Positions 9,501 to 24,500 of a stretch of 64,000 nucleotides of DNA are shown in pieces (position 1 is the first letter of the stretch; every line of letters begins with the position of its first letter). The position numbers were made by a program, and so were the translations under genes. The notes under the pieces are model-generated. The model was not told the origin of the DNA. It saw only the letters and a list, made by a program, of their open reading frames with translations, and made no database searches. Location: NCBI GenBank assembly GCA_037893245.1, contig JBAIAA010000443.1, positions 1,860,001-1,924,000 on the forward strand. The letters are read 5' to 3'. This DNA comes from Crossaster papposus. Its lineage: Eukaryota; Echinodermata; Asteroidea; Velatida; Solasteridae.

Positions 9501-12500
9501 TAAGGAACTTATAAGTCAGATGTAGCGCGGGGCTGAGTGCAAAGGGTTAAAGGTAGGATACACCATTGGTCATTGCTTGAATTATCATGAATGAGTAGAT
9601 TTATCGTTTAACTGAGCTGTCCAAAGTTTTACAACCATAGATGCCGAAAAAAAGCACGAAAAACAGCGGGGTTTTTCAACCGGTGTCGAGCAGTTATTCT
9701 TATGTTATCTTTGTTTTTTCAAATTTATTATTATCAAATTATATATTTCAGAATAATTACCGGATATCTAGCTCAATCATTTTGCTGGAAGCCTAGAATC
9801 AACATTTACTTTCAAACGAGTAAGATATTTCTTAATAATTTGGTAGTAAATATTTTTGATATCTGCAAATGGTGTATCCTACCTTTAAAGTTTGATTGAC
9901 TTGGAACAAATGGTTTTGCATTGTTCAATGTTGAGGATCAGGGATGTGTTGACTGGCTATTGGTTCTGTGTGTTGGGCTGTGTTTAACGTCCGTCGATGT
10001 CAGTTTTTATAATAATCGATTAATCGAAAATTCAATATCGAGTATACTCGATATTTTGATTATTTTCCTTGTGCAAGATGAAGCCTAAAAACAGCGCTCA
10101 ATATACTGAAGACCGACAGTTTAATAGGTTTGTTGCATATACCGGTTTTCGGCTTGATTCTCCGCGCATGTTGTCAGTCCGAACAATATCAAATTGCTCC
10201 AGCCCCCGTGTTTATGGTTTTACAAATCGAAGATAAGAAATGATTACGGTTGCCGCTTCCGCTTGCTAGTACTAGTCTTGATTCCCAGACCGAGCTGCTG
10301 TTCATTTGTTCCGCGGGGCGCGCCGTTCGTTATCTGGGCTTATTGAGGGCGCCCTATTATAGGGGCGCCCTCAATAAGCCCAGATAACGGACGGCGCGCC
10401 CCAAATGAACAGCTCGGTCTTAGAATCCAGACTGGCTTGCTAGGCCAATATATGTAGCAGGGTGCAGAGAACGCTCCCCGCAATTCCCGTCTCGTGATTG
10501 GCCACCCCAAAATGTTATCAGATCAAGGGAGGGTTACGTCCCGAACAACTGATACATGTAGGCTGGGGCGGCATGGCCGGTTTCTTTTGAGATTTTACTG
10601 TGCAAGCGGTTGTGAACTATAGTGGCGGATCGCGGGTGAAACACAGTACACAGAACAATTTCACAACCGCAGTTGGTCGTCGAACGTATTTTATTTAATA
10701 GCCCTACTCAAATGTTTTAAGCTACAAATAAAGACGGCAGCTTTTCTAATATACTAAAGCCCTGAGATTTTCTGGATAATATGACAATCTTTCGGTGTTT
10801 TTGATATCATTTAGGAACATCAAAATTTAGATACCTGTACATGTACATCAAAATTTTCAATATATCGAAATGTCGATATTTCGATATGATTAAAAAAGTG
10901 ACATCGGCGATATCGATGTCAAAATAGTATCAAGTATTTGAGTAATGTCGATATATCGACGGCCGTTAGCTGTGTTATACGTGTACACTTACAGTTGACC
11001 AGGAACTGTGCCGTGACCAGCCGTAAGCTTACCTACGAATATAGTGGTATGCCCTTTTGCTTTTTTGCCCTGAACATTACAGAATTCAACAAAATTCAAC
11101 AGGGTCTTTCTGGGCCTTTTGTACTGAGTCAAACAAAGTCCAACAACAGCTACATGTAATGTTTGGTACGAAAACCCAGCGAAACCTGCAGTTTGAATTT
11201 GATGGGCTTGGGATAGTTAGGGTTAATGAAAGTATACTGTACAACTAAGGGTGTGCGTTTACGGGTAGTACGGGACCCGGGTACCCTATTCCCGTCACGG
11301 TCGGGTACCCGGGTACCCGTGACTCTTATTAGAATCATAACAAAAACCCGGAAGTATACACCGCGTCGGCACGTGCATGTACATGTACATCCCCGCTCAC
11401 TCCACTAGCAAGCTGCAGCGCGACTGCCGCGCTGGCATGGCGTGCTTACTTCCCCTGCATTCCGCAACTAAACAAATGCACGGGCCTACTTTGCAACTCA
11501 GGGTTTGACGCAAACAAATTATAGTCACTCAAAACAGCGGCGGTCTAGTCAAAACCCTTTTCTAAGTAGTCCGGCGGTCCAGTGAAAAAAAAAAAAAAAG
11601 ATAAGTTAAGTGCGTGGTTTTCAGAGCCAGATTGTCAACAGCGATCCCGTATTGCGTGGAGTTTACTCTCAGCTTGTAATAAATGTTTGTAAATGAATTG
11701 ACTTGCCGCTCCCCATAATTGCACGTCTACAGTGGCACGTCTTTTTCCAAAATAAATAAGGTTCAATGAACTAAATCCTACACGAAATGTAGCAAAAAAG
11801 CCAACCGTGCAGTTCCTGGCTGGCCGCAGAGTTGATACAATAGAACCAAATACCTCTCCTGCAGTATCAGGTTTCAAAACCACATTCCAGGTACTGGTCC
11901 GTGGGATCGTGAATTAATTCAGCACATTTTCCAAAAAGTAAACCTCGGAAAAACTTACTCAAAGGACAACTGTAACAAAACACTAGCAGCTGTCAGAATT
12001 GTCGGTAAATAGACTTCAAAGGCATTTTTTTTATCACAATGACTACAAAGAAAGCACAATCATCCGTTAGGCTGCTATCTAGACATCGGGAAATTGTCGG
12101 TAAAGACGTTTTACTCAGATGTTTTCTAACAATTTATCAGCACGCAATGAACATAAAAGACGCTTGCCTTTCTGAAATAATGTGTCAACATTTACAAAGG
12201 CAGTTTCGGGTAATAAATCCGATAAATTGGAGCCGGGTACCCGCAATCAGCGGTCGGGTTACGGGTACCCGGCACGGCCTTATGTACAACATCATAATTT
12301 ACTTTACCCACTGTAGTTTACGAGCATCATAAGATGCCGAATAATGGAAAGAAACCACAATAGTGTGATGTCACAGGAGGGTGTTAAATGTGGACTACTT
12401 TGATGTGAGGGTGTTATGCGTCCCCGTGGGTGCTATGCGTCCCCGAGGGTGCTATGCGTCCCCGAGGGTGCTATGCGTCCCCGTGGGTGCTATGCGTCCC

Positions 12501-15500
12501 CGGGGGTGCTATACGTCCCCGGGGGTGCTATGCGTCCCCGAGGGTGCTATGCGTCCCCGTGGGTGCTATACGTCCCCGGGGGTGCTATGCGTCCCCGAGG
12601 GTGCTATGCGTCCCCGTGGGTGCTATGCGTCCCCGAGGGTGCTATGCGTCCCCGAGGGGTGTTATAAATGTCATATCCCACCTCACAGCAGTCAGTCACA
12701 ATTGTTTTGTTATACCGGTACCTCTGTCTTGAAGCTCATTAGACATTATGAGGACTGAAGATAGAAAACGTTCATGTAAACATTTATTTTACTGTAGAAA
12801 TCACGCCAACAAACTGACGCAAACGGAATTAACTCAAGTTTATCACGCGCACTCAAAACGCTGCTCCATTGCAGTTTACTATCGTCAAGTGTGTAAGTGA
12901 AAATTGCGCGGGTACCAATTTTTTACCAATTTTTGGTACATTTATCTTTTTTTCTCTATTGTTTACTGTTCTTCATTTGGGTATGCTTGAAAGCCGGTTA
13001 TTGCCGTAGTCCAGTTTCTAAAGTCATTTTACACAACTTGTAAACAGATATAGTACACATTTGCAACTAACTTTTGTACTTTCTTTTCAGACAAATCGGG
13101 AAAGACATCACAAATACATTCACAAAGCTAGAAAAACTAACAATATGTAAGTATAAATGTGTCTACATGTAAACTATTGTTTAGACTGTGGTGTAAATGT
13201 TAACCATAATAATTTTCCTCTTCTCCTTTTGTTTTAATTATTTTATTTGTTTCTTTATTTGTTTTTTGTATGTTTCTACTAAAGTAAGATTGTTTGTTAC
13301 CATATGGGTTCAAAAGCATTATCCATGTACATGTGATGAATGGCAGCCTCAACTCAATTTAATCTTTATGCTCCAAACTTAAAACTTTAACACAGCTTTA
13401 CAATTAGGGCTTTTCGATGCTTTTGTTTTTAATAATTAAGTATTCAATTATTCAAAACTGTACCTAATTTATATTCCAAACTCACCGATCAAGTTGTGCA
13501 CCTGACAGCTGCAGCTGCCATCCTCGCTGGACATAAAATTACACTGGTTAAAATGTGCATGTGGCAATGGGTATTATACTGTGTAGGCTGCTGGAGTGTT
13601 TTGCAGTGGTACCAATCAATGGCCAGCTTACTGTCAACAACAAAATAGAATCTGACAATAACAAATACAACTTTACGATTAAAATACCACCACAGTCGCG
13701 TGTGCATGTGTATTTTTTTTTTTCTTTTTTAAATTTTTTTTAACCTATTCAATCTGGCAAAATGATATTCTAATTGATGGTACCCTTCCAAAGAAATCAA
13801 AATCAGTAAATTTGGTCAACAGGTTAGGGAGGTACAAAGTATGGTCTTTTGAATATTGGCGACCACGTCCATTTTGGTCAAAATTGCCAAGCTAACATTC
13901 AGTAGCACGAAAACAGCTAATTGGACGCCGCTAAACTTGAAATGTTGGCTTTTTCACTAAAAATAACCCTGTAAAATAATAAACTGTAATCTGAAGGGGT
14001 GGGTGATTTTGTTTTTATTTTGGGGTAGTGATTTAACATGAAATGGCCCAAAAAGAAAACAAATTATTGCTTTTAATTGTAGGATACATCATTGGTAATT
14101 GCTTGATTTATCAGGAATGGCTGGATTTGGAGGTTATATTTTAGTAAATATGTGACCCACTTCACAAAAATGAGTATTAGGTTAAAATTAATTAAATTAA
14201 TTAAGTTTGTATGTTGAAATTGAGTTACCGGTATACGTGTACATGTACATGGTTGGGTATCCCACAACATAAGCTTTCAGTTTGTATATTAGAGGGCTCT
14301 CCCTAGCCCCTCCCATTCTGTGGATATGAAATGTTTGCATAATATTAATTGCTTCATTGGATTTCAAATTACACAACTGAGAAAACAGGATTTAAAATAG
14401 CTGGCTACATGTACGTTGGAAAACAACAGAATGATTGACACAAAATTGTTATTTTTTTCTTCATGTCACGTTTCTGTGAATAAAACCTAAAATTTTAGGT
14501 ATTAAAGATGTCATTCAGCAAGAAAAAAACGGCATTTGTTTTCAACCAGCGTGGGGCAGTTGTTCTCGATAGACGTCCATCGATTGTAAATTATTTTTAT
14601 AAAATTCAATTATTTTATTTACTTTCAAATAAGTAAGATAATTTGGTAGTAAAAATTATCAATATCTGCAACTGGTGTAACAGACCTTTAAATTGGAAAA
14701 TGTTATTATGTCATGCTACATGTGACTGCACTGCTGTCAGTAGCTGAAGCTACGATACAATGTACTGTACATGCTGCTGTCAGTATTCCCTGATCTAAAA
14801 AAAACTGGACCGTGGACATCAGGGTTGTAGCTAGACATTTTTTAGTGCTGGCTGTTTTCGGGTTGAGACCAGCTAGTATCAGCAGTAGTATCAGCTCATT
14901 CGGCTGCAAAAACGAGGAGCGCGCGCTCGCGGGCCAACGTAATGTATACGATCCCTAGCTGCAAGCATGCAGCGCTAGCGTGACCCATGTAAAGCCCCAT
15001 GGTTACCTGCCAAAACTGTAACGAAGGCAATGTCCTGGCTACGGCTTCAAATTACATGAATCTATGGTATATTAGCGGCAGCCACTTCCCATTAGACTTA
15101 TGTGCAAGCGCTCTTACATGTCTTACGGTGGTAGTATATTTTGTACCGTATGCATGCGGCCAGAGCATCAGTGACTGCGGCATGCAGCAAACAAATGGAC
15201 ACGTACAAAATAAGAACTGCCAAATAATGCTTTGTTTATTATGTACAACAGCAGATTATTTAGGTAAGATAAAATTTATAAAAATCGAAACAAAAAGAAA
15301 ATTTTTCATAAAGAAATACCTTTCAAAAAAGCCCTTTTCTCTGTCAAAACTACAAAATTGCAATGCGATGCAGCAAAAAGTACAAAATCGCGATGTAATT
15401 CAGCAAGCTTTATTTTCACTCCGAGTGCCGGCTGGTGATGTTTAATGCCGGCTACCGCCGACCGGTGCCGGCCAGCGTAACTACAACCCTGGTGTACATG

Positions 15501-18500
15501 TACCGGTACGTACATGTACTTGTACATCAATTGTACGCAGTTTCCAATAAAGAGTGGATGAAATGTTATTTGATCGCACTTGGCAGATAACGCCTAAATG
15601 GACAAAGAAGTAGTTTTTATTCAGTTGGTGTTCCAGGCAGCACGACACATGTACAATGTACTTGTATTTCTCCTTCCAAGAATCGTTCAATGCTTCCTTC
15701 TCTGCTCTGTAGGAAAAAAATTGTTTTCATAAATCAAAGCTGCAAGGACATGTGCTTTATACGTATTTTGAGATTTCTTAGAACGTTGCCTTTGTCATCC
15801 CTTCCAGGTACTGCACACTTTTTTTCCCCTTTTTTGAGTTTTTATTTTTTTTGTTTTTCAGCATGCACTAGAAGTCCAATTTTTAGATAACCATGGCTGT
15901 TGTTAAGCCTTGAAGGGTAAAAATAAGTATTTTTGTTGTCAAATTTCAAAAGTGCACTTTTGGCTGGACTCGCTATGTACATGTATAACACTAGGAAAGG
16001 GCCTTAATTTGCATTCAAAGCAGACATGGTCCTTAGCAAAATGTGATTTCAACAAAAGATTTCCCAAATCGCATCCAAATACCCTAAATTCACATCCTCA
16101 GTGTAAATTCACATTCCAGGTTATGCCGTTACTTAGATTCAAATTCACATACAGCGAAGCCCTTATGGCGTGGGGTCTAAGGCCCGCTGAAGGGCCCCTG
16201 AAAATGTTGGATTATACCGGTACATGTAGATGCTCCGTGGTGCATTCTGAGGTGATTTCTAGGCCATTTTCCCAAAAGTGTTTGTGTATTTGTTTAGATA
16301 TGGGTATTCCATGTAGTTTCAACACGCTTTTAGACCTGAGCCTCACATATTGAAACATTATTTTAAGTTAGGATTGGCCTATACATGTACATGTATGAAA
16401 AACACCCAGAACTGATTTTGCTCCTTAGTTTTTGAGATGCAGGTCAGCGAAAATAGCATGACCTCCAAACCTTCAATTGAAATTTCCTTTAAAGGTAGTA
16501 TACACCATTTGTAGATATCGAAAATATTTACTACCGAATTATTAAGAAATATCTTACTCATTTAAAAGTAAATAATGATTCTAGGCATCCAGCAAAATGA
16601 TTGCGCTAGATATCCTGTAATTGTTCCGAAAAATCTAATTTTATACAAAACAATTCGCGATCGCCGTTATAAGAATAACTGCACAATGCCGGTCGAAAAC
16701 AAACGCTGTTTTTCGTGCTTTCTCGGCATCCATGATTGTAAAACTTCGGACAGGTCAATTAAATGATATTCACTATGAAATACAACTCCCCAATTCTACC
16801 CATTAACGATAATTCAAGCAATTACCAATGGTGTATACTACCTTTAATAAAAAAAAATCAAAATCGTAGCATGAAGTCACGTGTCATACGTACTACTGTA
16901 CGCGCTAATTACGTGCTAATTATATAATATGCAATGCAGGCCCGTGTTACTGCTGAACGGCTAGTTGGTTGTGTGAAGTTGTTACATGCATATCAAAAAT
17001 AGACTTTAAGTTATAGGTCCCCTTCATTTAATAGCTGAATAGTGTGAAACCCTCCAGCATCCTGTAATATCCATTGTCGCATGCCAATTTCAACTGGCGT
17101 GCCTTGTGTGCAATCTTTTACCAGCAGCGATGGCAGCTACAGCTGGTTTAAAACCTGACCGGCAAGATTCAAACATTCAAATATTCGGTCGAGTGCAGTG
17201 TTGAACAATCAAATACTTTTGCAAAATGAACAGCCAAACTGAAAAACAGCCTGTACATACATGTAGTATACAAAAATCCCATGCAAGAGTAATGTGATTC
17301 AAACCAGCCAGCCGACCCTGCACTAGAAAGCAGGAGGTGGTGGGTTCGAGCCCCACCCGAGTGGTTTTGTTTTCCCCTATAAATATTAACTCAAACCATC
17401 CCAAATCTTCCCAAATCTTCCCAAATCCTCTTTGCAAATTGCAGGATTTTGCCACTGGAGGATAATGTAGGATCCAGGTCATTAGACCTAAACTAATGCT
17501 TGGTGATATTGCAGGATTGAGGTCACTTGGGTATTTATCCAAATATAAGGAATTTGGAGGTTTGAAGTTATTTGTTGAATGTACTTTGTACTTTCACACT
17601 GCTCGTGCTCTGTGCACATTCTCCATAGTTGTAATACAGTGCGTCCGGCACTTGTAGCAGCTGTTTGTTCATGTTTGGCTGCTTTATAGCTCGATGGTAA
17701 ACCCACTGCAGGATTTCACAGGATTCAGGCAGTGGATACCAATGATAAATATTAAGGATTTTGCAGGATTCATATTACATGTACATGGAAGATTGGAACA
17801 CTTTAGAATTACAGGATTCGGGTTACATGTAAACTTGTGTAAAAACAAATAGGGTAAGGAGTTTGGGTTAATCTCTCGGGCAACACTGATGCAGTGTTAA
17901 CAAAAATTGCCAAAATGCCAAAAGCTAATATTTTTTACTTGGCTATTTGGATATGCCAAAAGGTTTACCTACATGTAGAAACACAAACAAATGCACCGTT
18001 ATTGTTTAAGATATACTGTACCATTACAAAATGTACATTCAATGCAATGCAATGTAAACCTGTAATGGAGCATTTGTAGACTACAGAAGTGTCAGATAGA
18101 AGCTCTTGCCACAATAACTATTGTTTATTTTACCCTTAGTTCGAACTTGGAAATAAATGTACATTGTAAATCGCTTAATCCCCGTACGATACACCTCTTT
18201 GTACCAAACTTCCCTGGGACTTTCACAGAAGCGCGTTGTATTTGATACGCTGTGCATGCATGTCCATAGAAGGGGTTCTATTAGGTATCGCATCGTAAAA
18301 ATAACAGATGGGCCCACGTACCTTGTATTCACATTGTAAGGGAATAGTAGCGTTGGTGAACAGTTACAGTGTAAACATTTTGGTTCAAAACATTGACCCA
18401 TTATCAACAACCAGCGGCCAATTTCACGAAATGCTAAAATGTTTCTTCTAAAGGGTACATGTAATTACACGTCTTGACTCGCGACTCGTCCTGGGTTCAA

Positions 18501-21500
18501 TTTTATCAAAGTTAACTTAAGACGCGTTCAACGCATCTTAAACTTCCTTAGCAACGGCTGAACTCGTCTTAACTATTAAGAGTGGTCTGAGGGTCTTAGC
18601 CAAGATCTTAGTTAAGATCTTGGCTAAGATCTTAGAGTGGGAATCTTCCTAATTATTCATATAAATACTCATATGAATATTCATAAACCTAAATCACGGA
18701 TCACTTTAAAGATTGTATGTTCGTGCTTTTTGGGTGTGGCACCCTAAAAAATAGATTTTCAAAATAATTAAATCATTTTCTAGGATTGTATTTTGTTATG
18801 AGCTTTAAATGAGACATTGCAGGGGGAGTGAGAGGGAGGGGGGGGGGGGAGGGTGTTTTGGGGCACCACCCCCCTCCCCCCCCCCCCCCCCCCCTTTTGA
18901 ATGTAATTTGTTGGGAATTTCAATTTCCAAAAATAAAACGAGGCTACATGGGAAAACAAATATATGTCATGTTTACATGTACGGTATGAAGCTCGCAAGT
19001 TTTACACCTTAAAGCTATCACTGTACACACTTTTATATTGATGTCCTTACTGATGTCTTGCTTAATTTTGAGAAGGGGAGGGGGGGGGGGGGGGGGGTTA
19101 GCTAAGCCAGGAGGACATTTGCGCATTTCCTGTCTGTGATATAAAAAGGTCTTGATTTTAACCACTTTTCATGACAGTGGCAAAGAGGAGATCCCTATTT
19201 GACGATAAATCAGTTGAGATCCAGGAGTTGACGTATATCATCAAGCAAGACATCAACAGTCTGAACAAACAAATTGGGCAACTTCAGCAGGTGAGGAGAA
19301 CATTAATGTTTTATGACTTCATGTCCTTGAGCAGTGATACATGTTGTAACTCCAGCTTTGGTCAAGGCATTTGACTAAGTACATGTGTATGTCGCATACT
19401 GTCCAATGAACAGTACTGCACATGCATGCTTTGTGAGGCGTTATGGCAAAATGAGACGGAACTGGGCACATAGTGGAGAAAACTGCCAAATAATTGGTGA
19501 TCTTAAAAATGTTCAGATTTATTGATATTTGTATTCTTTATTATGCCTACTAACTATTTTTGGTGAAGATATAGTACTGTATGCAAGTAGTTTAACAAAA
19601 GTGTTTTAAAGGAAAAATAATTTGCATTTGTTCATATCACATACATCATGTACCGTAGTACAAAACTAAACTTGAAACTGCAAAGGCCTTTTTCAACGGC
19701 ACTTAAAAACACTTTGTTGTCCAATTTATTTATTTTTGAAAAATGTGTATTTCAAAACATGACAAACTCTGTAAATTTGCACGCATACGATGAAAGTTTT
19801 ATCTCAAAAGAAAAGTCCCCAAAATTTTGTGGTGCACACGCGCGATTTGAACACCAAATTGGCTTATTGTGGCATTCTATTTCTTTTTCCATGCACAAGA
19901 TAGCGAGAATATTTCTGTTTCGTTTTTCATTTCTTCCATTACAACCGGTCTCACAATGTAAGATGTTCTTTGTGTAACAAACAACGGAACCGTTTCCATG
20001 AAGCAGCCAGGCTTGTTTGGGGTATCGGTTTTCGGTTGAACTCGACCTGGATTTATAAATGTCTCAATGCTTTTTTGTTCCTATTCTTTAAAAACCGGGA
20101 ATTTCCTTCAGAAATAAAACAAAATTAAAAATTGTGAGTGCATAGTGTGAACCAGGTTTTCTTTGCAATTCTTATATTTTAAAGATTATTTATATCTGGG
20201 TAGGCCTGGACGATATCGTAATTTTTGACTGGCGATATATCGTCGGGTAAATATCGCCGATATGTCGATATATCGCCGTAATTTTCAAATTTAAAATGAA
20301 CCTATTCAATGGTTAAAAATAACTTAAAAGAGCTGTGGATTAACGCCGTCAGACGACATGCGTGAACTGTGGCAATTCTTGGAAGATTTAAAAGTCTATA
20401 AAAGAAAACTATATAAACAGAGTGGTTGCTGAAAATAGACGCGATGGTGAGAATGCTTTGTCGCCTTCCACTAAAATCCAGCCGCCGATCAAGTCAAAGG
20501 GGGCAGTTTTATTGCACAAAGATAGATTAATCTGATTGGCCAATTTTCATCGGAGGGGATGAACTGGGCGCTCCTTGGAAGAAATGTTGTGGCGCTGGTT
20601 GAACAAAACCTAACTGCCAAATCCTATTGGTCCATGACTGATCAGTTGGAGGCTTATCTGACAATAATGTAATACCTTTTTTACTTTGTGAATTCCGCCT
20701 GGTTGGGTACTGTCGGCACTCAAAGCAACATGGGCCCTTTCCCAGCTATTGAAATTCCAAAGTAATGGTCGGCCACATGTTGGTCTACTTGCTACAATGT
20801 ACATGTAATACATTTTGTAGGTCAGCTGTCAATCATTGTCTGGGTCACTTGCTCCAACTTGGAATATATTTGGAAAATACTCCCGAATAATTCTCCCGTG
20901 GTTTTATTTGGTTTTATTTTATTCCTTGTGCTCTATAAAGGTGTTTATTATGTAAAACTACACCACAGAACCACTTATAAATTGAAAAATGTAACAAGCT
21001 CTTACAATTTCCACATCTTTTTAGGGACAAATTAAATATTATGGTTTTATTAAATAACACCCAGCAAATTATTTATTAAATTTGATTTGAATAACCACTT
21101 CTTATTAGGATGTTTAGAAATTCACTTTAAGATTGAAGTACATTCCGGGAGTAATTTGCTGGGATAAAACCTCAGCTCATGCATTTTAAGGGACAATGCA
21201 GGACAACAAATAATACCCGTTTTCATTCAAAATCATGCCTTGATTTCTGGGTCTTAATTTAAAGTATTTCAAATATTCATGTCCAGTTTTAGTATCCTGG
21301 GGTCCGCCATCGGGATTTTGTACCACCTCGATTTTATTCTTGCTTATTTATTCTTGGCTCGTGTAGGGTTGGTAAATGTTTTTAAAAGCTAGCCTTGTAA
21401 TTTATGGGCCACGAAATATATCGTTTTTGTCAAATACAAGAAAAAATGGAAAATAAATCGTATTAAATTTCCCATTTAAATCTGTTGGAAAAATGTTGAG

Positions 21501-24500
21501 GAGCTCAAAATATTAAGTGTTGAGGTCCCGTTTTCTTTTTTGTTCTTTTTTAAAAACAATAAAACTAGAAATAAATATTATTATTATAAACCTGGAATTT
21601 ATTTCGCTAGCCTCGTAATTCAATGGTCAGGTGTATGTCGATTTTGTTAGATACCGGAAAAACCAAGAAAAAAATTGTATTATTAATATTTACCCCTGAA
21701 ATCGGTTGGAAATGTTTTGGGAAATCAGACAAATAAGTCTTTAAGTACCCTTTCTCTTTTTTTCTATAAAACAAGGACAATTTCATAATTAACCTTAGAA
21801 ATATTTTTTTTTTTACGACTAGGATTTCGTAAATAAACAGGTTCAGGTTTTTTTAACCCCTTTTTTTTTATTTTTACATCTTAATACATTTTGCAAATGA
21901 GTACGGCAAACTTGTTTAAAAGTACTCACACCCAATTTAATGACCATCGGTTGGGCCAAGAGATAAATAAATTCGAGGAATACACCAGCCAAAGCCCTTT
22001 AAATACATTCTGTATCTGCCAGGCAAGGGTTAGTGTAAGTAAATACAATGTATCTTTGTTGGAGATAAGCGGGCCAGGGCAACATTCTTTGAGTAGCCCT
22101 TTGTGTTGAGAGAACGTCTGTGCTGAAAGCTAGAGAAGAAAGTCAACACCTAATAGAAACGAAGAATTGTTTAACTGGACTTTAGGATTGGATAACGATC
22201 TTGTCACTGAGGAAGTAGTGAGCGGCGCATCGGCTGCAATTGGGTTTGTTGACAAAGGGTACGTTCAGACGAAGGCGTAAGTTACAACAACTTTTGCGGC
22301 ACATCTTAAGTTCTGATTTCAGTGAAGTTTTTCGTTTGTTTGCAAGCAGTTTTAATACATTTTGTTAAATATCGACTATATCTTGCGAATATCGTCTGGG
22401 TCACGATATTTCGATATTTTTAAAACCAAAGTCGATACTGTCGATATCGTCTTCAGTATCGTATCGTGATGATATTATCGTGATATCGTCCAGCGCTATA
22501 TCTGGGGATTTTCAACCTAAAGGTACGGTAGGATACACCGTTGGTGTATGTAATTGTTTGATTTATCACGAATGTACAGTTCTACATGTACAGTAGGTGG
22601 ATTTGGGGTGTTGTATTTTAAAGTAAATATCGTTTAACTGACCTGCAATTTTTTTTACATTCATGAATGCTAGGAAAAACGGCGTTTGTTTTAATCCAGT
22701 TGTACTTGTTGTTCCGTTTTTGTTTGTTTTTGTTGTTTTTTTTGTTTTTTTTTTATAATTTAATATTTCGGAACAATTACACGATATCTAGCGCAATCAT
22801 GTTGCTGGATACCTACATGTACAATCATTATTTACTTTCAAATAAGTAAGATATTTCTTAATAATTTGGTAGTATTTTTTTTGTTGATATCTGCAAATGG
22901 TGTATCCTACCAGTACTGTACCTTTAAATGAGACTCTGTAATGCATGATACGGTATGTTATTTGCTTTTAAGAAAAGACTACCGGTACATGTGAGTGTAT
23001 TTTTTTTTTTAAACCAAGTACAGTACATGTATGTACCTGTCGAACACAATTTGATAACAGAGCCAATATTTTGGAACCAAATTGTTAGAATGACCCAAAT
23101 GCATTTTTGTGCATGAAATCTTAACCATTTTGTTTCACATATTTGTTTTCTTCCTAAAGGTTGTACGACAACGAAATTCCCAGAATGGCCGGCATATGCA
23201 AACACATTCCAATACCGTGGTGTTGGCCCTGCAATCCAAGTTGGCTAACATGTCCAATGATTTCAAGACAGTACTGGAAGTCAGAACACAGGTAACATTT
23301 ACCCCTCCCCTGCCTGCCCCCACCATCCAAAAATGTGTATATTTCCAAAGTTTTTGTTTTCCAAGTTTTTCCTAGTCTTTTTTCACCTTGCTCCTACTTT
23401 TCCTACTTTTTTCTTTGAAATTCCTACTACATTTGTATGTCCTACTTTTTTATGCCACAACTCATTTTTATGCCACAAATAATTGTCATAGGTGTTCTGT
23501 ACTATCATATGTATATCACACGATAGAGGGCTTCGGGGATAGATAAGCACATGCACATGTAGGAGTACTGTAACTGTACTTCCAAGAGCTTACGGTAATA
23601 GAGGATGGAGCACAAGTGTTGTGAGTACAGAACATGACAAATGAGGCTTATGATGCTGTGGACATGGGTTAGTCTTACCAAAAATTACTCCTAAAAGCCC
23701 GCAAAAGTCCTACTTTTGTCCTTGTTTTAAATATATTTTCTCCTACTTTTTAATCTTGGTCTTCTTAAAAGCCTGCAAAGCTAAATCTTGAGTCTTGACT
23801 TTTACTACTTTACTACTTGACTTTACTACTCACAAACTCCATTTGAGCTTTTACTTTTGCATTGATCAAGTGTTCAAAAAAGCCATGATACGTGATGAGG
23901 ATTTTTACATACTGTACACCGAAAACAAAAACATGGATTTGTAGGCTGGTTCGTACTCGGTGCAAAAGTGAACACGAATCGGTGACGTCACGCCAAGTTT
24001 TCGTGCTGCAATTTCACAAAAGTTGAACACATTTTGCAGCAAATGCTTCGAGACGTTAAAGTCGGATCACATTTGCTTTCGCGTGAAGTATGCACCGGCC
24101 TTAAGTCTACGATTTAGGTTATCGTTGTTTAACTTTTGTCCCCGTTTGGTTCAGAACCTGAAAGACCAGAAGGACAGAAGAGAGCAATTCTCGCAGGGTC
24201 CTATCGCCTCAAGTCTTCCACCCTCAGCCATGAGTGCCTCAGGTAAGAATGACATGATCAGTTGATTGACAATTCAGCATCTTGAGATAAGGAAGTTAAT
24301 GGAAGTAGAGTAAAGTAAAGTCTGTCCCGAGCATGAAACGACTGGGAATTTTTCTATTCTCTCTGGATATGCTAGTCCATCGCAGGTTACTCCCCAGCTA
24401 ATGCCGGTACCCATTTATACTCCTGGTCGGAGAGAAGCAAGTGGGAATGGAATGGCTTGCCCAAGGACACAGCGTATGGCCAGCAGCTTGATTCAAATCC

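Noticed and set aside
12381..12758. Open frames of 83-125 codons with CYASPRVLCVP-type repeats
   Set aside because: They are translations of a 19-bp tandem array with no stops in any phase; all three plus frames are open, so none is supported as coding.
14999..15445. 148-codon open frame inside the 14.8 kb hAT-like element
   Set aside because: No recognisable domain, unbalanced composition, and it ends in the element's terminal repeats; not supported as a gene.
17177..17542. 121-codon minus frame containing GLEPTTSCFLVQGR
   Set aside because: This peptide is a frequent spurious translation of tRNA-like repeat DNA; here it covers the tRNA-like T arm and repeat M2.
18780..19165. Gly- and Pro-rich frames around 18.8-19.1 kb
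   Set aside because: They translate G and C homopolymer runs in STX5 intron 3.
19171..19374. A separate 67-residue ORF starting at ATG 19171
   Set aside because: The ATG lies in the splice acceptor region; the coding part is STX5 exon 4, entered by splicing at 19178.
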